From: an uncultured Prevotella sp.
GTDB taxonomy: Bacteria; Bacteroidota; Bacteroidia; Bacteroidales; Bacteroidaceae
Length of the DNA: 9,679 bases
Assembly (NCBI GenBank): GCA_900769055.1
Contig: CAAGFF010000190.1
Location: forward strand, 1 to 9,679
Direction of reading: 5' to 3'
This document shows positions 1 to 6,200 of the stretch, piece by piece. The notes beneath the pieces are model-generated. The model had not been told where the DNA came from. It did not search any database and saw only the letters and a program-made list of their open reading frames with translations. How positions within the stretch are numbered: the first letter of the stretch is position 1; the number at the start of each line of letters is the position of its first letter. Position numbers and translations under genes: made by a program.

Positions 1-237
1 AGCGTCTATTGTCTCACGACTGCCGATGGCTATAATGGCTCGTTCTCTTTTATAGACAATCATGATGCCCTGGCAACAGCCATGATTTCCGTCAGCCAGT
101 TTGTGAAGTCCGTATGCAAGGTTGAGGGCAATACACGCCAATACCCTACAAGGATTGTTACCGTAGAGCAAGGCTCAGCTGTAAGGGAAGGTGATGTTTG
201 GAAGGTTTCAAAAAAGGCCCTCGTCAGGTTTGAGTAG
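1..237 (+). CDS. 3' end of an unrecognised protein (partial)
   Basis: Reading frame 1 is open from the first base to a TAG at 235-237 and gives the last 78 residues of a protein whose start lies outside the window. The fragment begins SVYCLTTADGYNGSFSFID and ends KVSKKALVRFE. It is a mixed polar and hydrophobic sequence with no membrane span and no motif I recognise, so I assign no function. Codon use looks like that of the neighbours, and the frame closes only 28 bases before the next plus-strand start, which suggests the two genes are co-transcribed. That it is a real gene rests on the open frame, its natural protein-like composition and this spacing. Confidence 0.6.
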   Translation, partial: SVYCLTTADGYNGSFSFIDNHDALATAMISVSQFVKSVCKVEGNTRQYPTRIVTVEQGSAVREGDVWKVSKKALVRFE

Positions 238-265
238 ATAAACAGATAAAAGACAAGAAACGATA

Positions 266-1015
266 ATGGAGAATATATCGGTAAAATGTCCAAAGTGCCG
301 ACTGGTGTTTGATGTCGAGGTTCCTGCTGGTGCCATGACGGTAGATTGTGTGTGCCCACGTTGTGGAATGCCGTTTGAGCATACCTTGCGTAAGGAGGAA
401 GACTCGGAGCCAGACGAAATAGTAGTCTCACTAAAGGCGCAGCCTGTTCAGCAGGAGCAGGCTCAGATGCCTATTGGACAAGAACAACCTATTGGCGCAC
501 CCTTTGGCTTGGGACCGAATTTTCATCAGCCCACGCCCGAGGAAATCATGAAGCGTAGGCGTGACACACGTCGGGGGTGTATCAAGTTGCTAATCTATGG
601 AGCCATTGCCCTCGTCATTATCGTTATGTTCACCTTGCGCGGATGTTGGAAAGACCGCAAATATAGGGAGAATGTTGTCGTCATTAGCGATACCCCAACA
701 GATGTTCTGCGTCCGTCGGCAGTACCCAACGATAGGGTTCCGGGCAGGCACACCGATGCAGAGAAGGCTCCCGAATGGATACAGGGAACATGGTATGTGA
801 AAACAGATTTCGGAGAAATATACATCACCATCCGTGGCAACAAAATTGCTGAGACAACAGGAGGAGACGCTACGGCTTACGGAACATTCTATTATACCTA
901 TTCCAAGTTGAATTGCGACTTTGGCGATGGGAAGACATTTGTCTATTACCTGGATGAGGAGAATGAGCTTATTGATGCTGGCGATGGCCTGCTGATGAAG
1001 AAGCTTGAAAACTGA
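266..1015 (+). CDS. Zinc-ribbon protein with one membrane span and a C-terminal GTW domain
   Basis: This 249-residue protein has three visible parts. Residues 8-33 hold a zinc ribbon: a CPKC knuckle (C8, C11) and a CPRC knuckle (C30, C33), with an extra C28, resembling the short N-terminal ribbons of many bacterial membrane proteins. A Gln/Pro-rich linker (about 45-92) leads to a basic patch (KRRRDTRR, 96-103) and one hydrophobic span (about 106-124). A second linker is followed by a compact C-terminal domain (about 169-249) that opens with WIQGTW and continues as short beta-rich segments, as in small lipocalin-like domains of Bacteroidetes. The basic patch before the span suggests N-terminus inside and C-domain outside, but basic residues also follow the span, so topology is uncertain. 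ATG at 266 is the first start in frame and places the ribbon at the N-terminus. The function is unknown. A sensor or scaffold role is possible but unsupported. Confidence 0.85.
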   Translation: MENISVKCPKCRLVFDVEVPAGAMTVDCVCPRCGMPFEHTLRKEEDSEPDEIVVSLKAQPVQQEQAQMPIGQEQPIGAPFGLGPNFHQPTPEEIMKRRRDTRRGCIKLLIYGAIALVIIVMFTLRGCWKDRKYRENVVVISDTPTDVLRPSAVPNDRVPGRHTDAEKAPEWIQGTWYVKTDFGEIYITIRGNKIAETTGGDATAYGTFYYTYSKLNCDFGDGKTFVYYLDEENELIDAGDGLLMKKLEN

Positions 1016-1029
1016 CCATCTTCATCATT

Positions 1030-1140
1030 TCTTCTACCACACCTACCACAACACCATATAATACACTGTGTATTAACCGTTTAGGGTGTGGTAGAAGAGG
1101 TGGTGGATGTGTGGTAGATGTGGTAGAAGATTTTTACTTT
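1030..1140 (+). terminator. Hairpin plus T-tract unit, plus-strand copy
   Basis: This unit starts 15 bases after the zinc-ribbon gene. The arm at 1030-1050 (core TCTTCTACCACACC) pairs with 1110-1130 over 21 bp with one mismatch (C1042/A1118), and TTTTTACTTT follows at once (1131-1140), as in an intrinsic terminator. Inside the loop lies a second partner for the left arm, 1085-1098, which pairs perfectly over 14 bp with 1030-1043. Inside that is a small perfect palindrome, TAATACAC-T-GTGTATTA, at about 1060-1076. The left arm therefore has two competing partners. Position and T-tract suggest termination of the upstream transcript. The loop is long for a classical terminator, so the role is inferred. 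Confidence 0.6.
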
Positions 1141-1221
1141 CCTGCACAACTTTGATAAATAATTAATCTCGAAGATAAATTAGTAGCAAAAAAATGGTAG
1201 TTAAATGAGCATTTTTAGTTA
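1141..1221. other. AT-rich spacer between the two hairpin units
   Basis: These 81 bases separate the two mirrored hairpin units. They are strongly AT-rich. I see no open reading frame of useful length, no RNA gene and no convincing promoter. Because the right arm of the first unit (1119-1140) pairs with the inner arm of the second (1222-1243) over 22 bp with one mismatch, the spacer could also be the loop of a third, alternative hairpin. Confidence 0.4.
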
Positions 1222-1320
1222 AAAGTAAAAATATTCTACCACACCTACCACACCATCTACCACATCTTAAATATTTGATTGACAAGACTTTAACCCAAGA
1301 GTGGCAGGTGTGGTAGAAGA
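1222..1320 (-). terminator. Hairpin plus T-tract unit, minus-strand copy
   Basis: On the minus strand, from 1320 down, the same design as 1030-1140 appears: an arm of the TCTTCTACCACACC type (1320-1301), a loop of about 49 bases, a pairing arm (1251-1232) and then the same tail TTTTTACTTT (1231-1222). The arms match over 20 bp with two mismatches (1233/1319 and 1247/1305). An extra copy of the repeat core lies in the loop (about 1256-1265), as in the other unit. It faces transcription arriving from uxaB, but about 200 bases beyond the uxaB stop and behind the stronger hairpin at 1454-1486. Loop sequences differ between the units while arms and tail are kept. A terminator role is inferred. Confidence 0.55.
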
Positions 1321-1348
1321 ATTTAAAAAATATAGTATAGGAAAGAGT

Positions 1349-1454
1349 GGAAACCGCAGTTTAATTTTTGAAAAACGTGGGTTTTTGAAGTGAAAACCGC
1401 GGTTTAATTTTTGAAAAACGTGGGTTTTCGAAGCGAAAAACGCAGTTTAATTTT
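1349..1454. repeat. 43-base tandem repeat, about 2.5 copies
   Basis: Copies begin near 1351, 1394 and 1437 with an exact period of 43 (for example C1355, C1398 and C1441 are equivalent). The third copy is cut short where the hairpin at 1454 begins. Each full copy holds two small imperfect palindromes of form AAAC-N4-GTTT (AAACCGCAGTTT or AAACCGCGGTTT, then AAACGTGGGTTT), linked by TTTTTGA-like sequence. A further fragment, GCGGTTTAATT, sits at 1503-1513 on the far side of the hairpin, next to the uxaB stop. There is no coding sense in either strand that I would support. The function is unknown: it may be a protein-binding array or a decayed intergenic repeat. Confidence 0.75.
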
Positions 1455-1486
1455 AATAGGTGGGAGCTTACGGCTCCCACCTATTA
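1454..1486. terminator. Strong hairpin downstream of uxaB
   Basis: TAATAGGTGGGAGC (1454-1467) pairs perfectly with 1473-1486, giving a 14-bp stem and a 5-base loop. It lies 29 bases beyond the uxaB stop codon, between convergent genes. On the minus strand only a weak TTAAAATT tract follows the stem, and on the plus strand ATTATATA, so it is not a textbook U-tract terminator in either direction. The stem strength and position still favour a terminator or 3'-end stabiliser for the uxaB transcript. Confidence 0.7.
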
Positions 1487-1515
1487 TTATATACCTGTTG
1501 TGCGGTTTAATTCTA

Positions 1516-2994
1516 TTACAGGATAGTCTTTACGGCCTCAAGCATACCTTTCTCCTGGATAAGGTCGAGGTCTTTCTTCAGAAGCTCTGCCAATCCGCTT
1601 ACGCCGTGAAGGTCCTCGCCCCAGATATCGGTTGCGGAGAGCACACCGTCGGTAACCTTCTGGGTGTCGCCAGTTGCCCAGAGTTCCTTGAGGAGGTCCA
1701 TAATCTCCTGAGCATCGTTTGGCACAATCTCTGCTCCGTCCTCGCGCTTGCCACCCTTGTAGTAGGTGATGATGGCTGCAAGACCGAAAACAAGTCCCTG
1801 TGGCAATTCGCCCTTGCGCTCCAAGTATGTCTTTACTCCTGGAAGGTCGCGTGCGCAGAATTTCGGGAATGAGTTGAGCATGATGCTTGTAACCTGATGG
1901 TCTACATACGGATTGTTGAAACGCTCAAGCACGTCAGCAGCAAACTGCTGAAGCTCGTCCATTGGCAAGTTGAGTGTCTGCATAAGCTCTTCGAACTGTA
2001 CCTTGTGGATATACTTGCCGATAACCTCGTGGTTGCAGGCATCGCGTACTATGTTCACGCCGCTGAGGTATGCAACAGGTGAGAGTACGGTATGAGGACC
2101 ATTGAGCAAGGTTACCTTGCGCTCGTGGTATGGCTTCTCGCTCTCGGCAATGAGAACGTGCAGGCCGGCCTTCTCGGCTGGGAACTCTGCTCTCAGTTCC
2201 TCGCATGTCATATTCTCCGGACGCTCTATCACCCACAGATGGAATATCTCAGCCTGAACAACGAGGTTGTCCTTGTAGGAAATCTTCTGCTGGATGTCGG
2301 CAATCTCCTTGCGTGGGAAACCGGGAACGATACGGTCTACGAGGGTAGCGCAAACGTAGCAGCTGTTTGTGAACCAGCTCTTGAAGCCCTCATAGTCTGC
2401 ACCGAGGTCTTCTTTCCATAGCTCTATGTACTGGTAGATGCACTCTTTCAGATGATGTCCGTTGAGGAATATCAGCTCGCATGGCATGATGATGAGTCCC
2501 TTGGTTGGGTCACCCTCGAAATACTTATATCTGTGGTACAGCAGCTGAACGAGCTTGCCTGGGTATGAGCTTGCCGGAGCATCTGTGAACTTGCACTTGT
2601 CATCGAAGGCGATACCGGCCTCAGTAGTGTTGGATATGACAAATCTGATTTCTGGTTGCTCGGCAAGTGCCATGTAAGCCTGGTTCTGTGTGTATGGGTT
2701 AAGGGCGCGGCTGATGACGTCGATACGCTCAAGGCTGTTTACGGCCTCTCCGTTGAGACGGCCCTGGAGGTTTACATGGTAGAGGCAGTCCTGACCATTG
2801 AGCCAGTCTACCATACCTCTTTCTATAGGCTGTACGACAACAACGCTACCGTTGAAGTCGGTCTTCTGATCCATGTTCCAAATAATCCAGTCAACGAATG
2901 CGCGGAGGAAGTTTCCCTCACCGAACTGAATGATTTTCTCTGGCATCACGCTTTTAGGCGCTGTGCGCTTGTTTAATGATTTTAGCTCTTTCAT
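1516..2994 (-). CDS. uxaB: Tagaturonate reductase (altronate oxidoreductase)
   Basis: This 492-residue protein fits UxaB, a cytoplasmic NAD-dependent enzyme of the mannitol dehydrogenase (long-chain polyol dehydrogenase) superfamily. It interconverts D-tagaturonate and D-altronate in galacturonate breakdown (EC 1.1.1.58). The N-terminal nucleotide-binding segment reads IIQFGEGNFLRAFVDW (residues 21-36), and FVISNTTEAGIAF (118-130) is typical of this branch. The C-terminal helical domain carries the catalytic signature K293-x4-N298-x2-H301 within KVTLLNGPHTVLSPVAYLSG. The length is normal and no frameshift is seen. The ATG at 2994 is preceded by an A-rich leader and a good Bacteroidetes -7 element. 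No other hexuronate gene (uxaC, uxaA, kdgK, kdgA) is in the window, so it is either alone or the pathway is scattered. The divergent neighbour is a secreted GH2 enzyme. Fructuronate reductase (UxuB) is a related alternative, but the motif details and overall sequence look like UxaB. Confidence 0.92.
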   Translation of the reverse strand: MKELKSLNKRTAPKSVMPEKIIQFGEGNFLRAFVDWIIWNMDQKTDFNGSVVVVQPIERGMVDWLNGQDCLYHVNLQGRLNGEAVNSLERIDVISRALNPYTQNQAYMALAEQPEIRFVISNTTEAGIAFDDKCKFTDAPASSYPGKLVQLLYHRYKYFEGDPTKGLIIMPCELIFLNGHHLKECIYQYIELWKEDLGADYEGFKSWFTNSCYVCATLVDRIVPGFPRKEIADIQQKISYKDNLVVQAEIFHLWVIERPENMTCEELRAEFPAEKAGLHVLIAESEKPYHERKVTLLNGPHTVLSPVAYLSGVNIVRDACNHEVIGKYIHKVQFEELMQTLNLPMDELQQFAADVLERFNNPYVDHQVTSIMLNSFPKFCARDLPGVKTYLERKGELPQGLVFGLAAIITYYKGGKREDGAEIVPNDAQEIMDLLKELWATGDTQKVTDGVLSATDIWGEDLHGVSGLAELLKKDLDLIQEKGMLEAVKTIL

Positions 2995-3042
2995 TTTGAT
3001 GTATTTGTTTTAGTTTTCGGTGTTTCTTGTTTAAGCGTGCTG

Positions 3043-3050
3043 CAAAGATA
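3043..3050 (-). promoter_or_regulatory. Candidate promoter -7 element for uxaB
   Basis: Read on the minus strand, TATCTTTG followed by C matches the Bacteroidetes primary sigma -7 consensus TAnnTTTG. It lies 48 bases upstream of the uxaB ATG, giving an A-rich leader of about 40 bases. I see no TTTG at the usual 17-23 base distance upstream, so the -33 element is weak or the promoter needs an activator. Confidence 0.6.
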
Positions 3051-3094
3051 ATAAAAATCTTCATACGTTGGTATTAATTTTTTCAAAAATATAG

Positions 3095-3108
3095 CGCAAA
3101 GGTTTGCG
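3095..3108. promoter_or_regulatory. Perfect palindrome between divergent promoters (possible operator)
   Basis: CGCAAA-GG-TTTGCG has 6-bp arms that match perfectly around a 2-base spacer. It lies about 45 bases upstream of the uxaB -7 element and overlaps the putative -33 element (TTTG, 3103-3106) of the GH2 gene. That placement would let one dimeric regulator repress the GH2 gene or activate uxaB. No regulator gene is in the window, so this is a positional inference. Confidence 0.4.
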
Positions 3109-3133
3109 AATAATGCTTTTTTTACTAATTTTG
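3103..3133 (+). promoter_or_regulatory. Candidate promoter for the GH2 gene
   Basis: TTTG (3103-3106), a 19-base spacer and TAATTTTG followed by C (3126-3133) match the Bacteroidetes -33/-7 promoter pattern with normal spacing. Transcription would begin near 3140, which leaves a leader of roughly 120 bases before the ATG at 3264. This is the best-formed promoter in the window. Confidence 0.6.
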
Positions 3134-3263
3134 CTGCTGATATTATGGCAGGCGTATTTAAGGACTTCACTGTTTGCATCGTGGGGCTCTTGGCTTCTAA
3201 GTCTGGACCATGCTACTAACCTAAAGCATTATAAGAGAGAAATTTTATAACAACAGTTACGTT
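3134..3263 (+). other. Long leader of the GH2 gene
   Basis: If the promoter at 3103-3133 is used, the GH2 mRNA has a leader of about 120 bases. I see no strong hairpin, riboswitch core or leader peptide in it. The last 30 bases are A/T-rich (AGAGAGAAATTTTATAAC...) without a clear Shine-Dalgarno site, which is usual in this phylum. Confidence 0.35.
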
Positions 3264-6200
3264 ATGTATATCAAAGCTTATCTATCATTATTGTTACTTT
3301 TCACCTCAGCACCTATCTTTGCTCAGAGTGATGTGTTGGGAGGCTTCAGGTATGTTGCCGAGCAGTCGCCTTCGGGCAACGAGTGGCAGTCGCCTGAGCA
3401 GTTGGCACTGAACAAGGATCAGCCTCATGCCTACATGTTCCATTTTGCCGATGCAGCTTCGGCGCAGTCTGTATTGCCAGAGGCATCGTCATACGTGGTG
3501 TCGCTTGACGGTACGTGGAAGTTCCATTGGGTTCCTTCGCCCGACAAACGTCCTGTAGGGTTTGCCTCGGCAGATTATGACGTAAGCGGATGGGACGATA
3601 TTGCCGTGCCCGGATGCTGGAACATGCAGGGATTGAATACCGATGGAACAATGAAGTATGGCGTGCCCATATATGTCAACCAGCCCGTGATATTCTTTCA
3701 TCAGGTGGCCGTAGACGACTGGCGGAAGGGTGTCATGCGTGTGCCTACGGACACTCTCTACACCACATGGAAACATCCCAACGAGGTGGGAAGCTACCGT
3801 CGCTCGTTCACCATTCCGAAGGAGTGGAAGGGCAGACGTGTGCTAATCAATTTCGATGGAGTGGACAGCTTCTTCTACCTCTGGGTCAACGGGCGTTATG
3901 TTGGCTTCAGCAAGAACAGCCGCAACACGGCAACTTTCGACATAACTCAATATGTGTTTGCTGAAAAGACGAACTCTGTTTCGCTGGAAGTCTACAGGAG
4001 TAGCGACGGCTCGTTCCTTGAGGCTCAGGATATGTTCCGTCTGCCAGGCATAATCCGTAGCGTCTATTTGACCAGCGTGCCTGAGAACCGCATCAGCGAC
4101 ATGGCTGTTAGGACTACCTCCCTAAATGGAGAAACTGCCAGTCTTGACATTCGTACAGAGATTGTCTCACAAAAAGAAAAAGCTCTTCGTGGAGCAACGC
4201 TCAGCTACGATGTCTATGAAGTGGCTCTATATAGCGATGACGTGACGGGCCGCGTGGCTGGTGGGGTTGCCTCATGCTCAGAAGCCAAGTTGGGTGTAGT
4301 CAATACGTCATTGGACGTTCCTCATCCAAAGGCATGGAGTGCCGAGGAGCCACATCGGTATGTCCTCGTTGCCAAGTTGCTCGACAAGCGTGGACGCATT
4401 CTCGACTGCACGAGCACTTATTTCGGCGTGCGGACAGTTGAGATTAAGGAGATGACGGCACAGGAGGACGAGTTTGGAAATGCAGGACGCTATTTCCTCG
4501 TCAACGGAAAGCCCGTGAAGCTGAAGGGAGTAAACAGGCATGAGACTAATCCTACGACTGGTCATGCCATTACGCGACAGCAGATGACCGAAGAGGTTAT
4601 GCTCATGAAGAGGGCAAACATCAACCATGTCAGGCTCAGCCATTATCCCAACCATCCATATTTCTACTATCTTGCCGATAAATACGGACTCTATCTTGAG
4701 GACGAGGCCAACATCGAGAGCCACGAATACTATTATGGTGATGCCTCGTTGTCACGTCCCGTAGAGTGGCGTGATGCCCATGTGGCCCGCAATATGGAAA
4801 TGGTACGCGCGCATGTCAACGCTCCATCGATAGTGATATGGAGCCTGGGCAACGAGGCTGGCCCTGGCGACAATTTTGCAGAGGCTTACAAAGCCATCAA
4901 GGCTTTCGACACCAGCCGTCCCGTTCAGTATGAGCGCAACAACGATATTGTGGACATGGGCTCTAACCAGTATCCGAGCGTGGCTTGGGTTCAGCAGGTG
5001 GCAAAGGGTAAGAGCAACGTCAAGTACCCTTATCACATATCGGAATATGCTCATTCCATGGGTAATTCCCTTGGCAACCTTGTCGACTACTGGAAGGCTA
5101 TGGAGAGCAGCAACTACTTCTGCGGAGGAGCCATCTGGGATTGGGTTGACCAGGCCATGGACACCTATACACCGTCTGGACTTAAATATATGGGCTATGG
5201 TGGCGACCATGGCGACTGGCCCAACGACGGAATGTTCTGCATGAACGGTATCATGTTGCCCGACCTTACTCCCAAGCCACAGTATTTCGAGGTGAAGAAG
5301 GTATATCAGAACGTGGGCATCGAGGCTGACTTCGAGCATAATGCCGTAAGGATATTCAACAAGAACTATTTCACCACGCTACGTGACTATCTCATCAGAT
5401 GGACACTTGTCAAAGACGGCCGTGAGGAGAAGAGTGGGGAGTTTATTGCCGACCGCAGCATACATGGACCGCGCACCTCGAAGCTGTACCGTCTGCCTTT
5501 CAGTATCATGGACCTACCTAACGATGGCGAGTATTTCCTCAACGTGGAGCTGAGCCTCGGCAAGGATATGCCTTGGGCAAAGAAGGGATATGTCCAGATG
5601 AGCGAGCAGCTGGCATGTACGATGGCTGAATACGATATGGAACAGCCTACATGCAATGGACGTTCTCCGCTCGTTGTAGACAACGGTTCTAATGGCATTA
5701 CTGTCACAGGCGATGCCTTTAGCATTAGCTTCAATAATGCCGACGGCAGCATCAGCAAGCTGGTATATGCTGGCGAGGATGTCATACAGCCAGGCTGCGG
5801 CCCGAGGATAGATGCCTTCCGCGCTCCTGTGGACAACGACAACTGGGCATGGAACCAATGGTTCCAGAACGGACTCTACGACTTGCGCCATAATGCTGTG
5901 GCAAAGCCGATTGTTGTCAACAATACTGATGGTAGCTTGAGCATTATCTATACCGTGCGCAGCCAGGCTCCTGCAAAGGGAAGCATAAGGCATCGCCCAG
6001 GAAAGGCAGGAGAGCCGTTTGAGGAAATTGTTGCTGACGAGAAGATGGAGGAAGACGATTTCCACTTCCTTACCACACAGCGCTATACTATCTATGCAGA
6101 TGGAAATATCTGCGTGGCAAGCAGCATTCTCAGCAGCGACCCGTCTGTTGTCCTACCGAGGTTGGGATATGTGATGAAACTGCCTAAACAGTTCGACAGC

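Noticed and set aside
60..431. Minus-strand frame of 123 residues
   Set aside because: It lies antisense to the partial upstream gene and to the zinc-ribbon gene, both better supported by spacing and motifs.
1030..1320. Insertion sequence or transposon ends
   Set aside because: The inverted arms enclose no transposase and I see no flanking target-site duplication. A MITE-like origin remains open, but an autonomous element is not supported.
1349..1454. Possible CRISPR array
   Set aside because: The 43-base copies abut with no variable spacers, there are only about 2.5 of them, and no cas gene is near.
1411..1872. Plus-strand frame of 153 residues
   Set aside because: It runs antisense through uxaB and starts inside the tandem repeat and hairpin. 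Its composition is that of a shadow frame.
2991..3179. A 62-residue minus-strand frame overlapping the uxaB start by four bases (ATGA)
   Set aside because: It spans the best candidate uxaB promoter (3043-3050), so its start would not be on that transcript, and its sequence has no recognisable features. The overlap looks accidental.
4752..5339. Minus-strand frame of 195 residues inside the GH2 gene
   Set aside because: It is antisense to the catalytic TIM barrel, including both catalytic glutamates, and shows no domain of its own.
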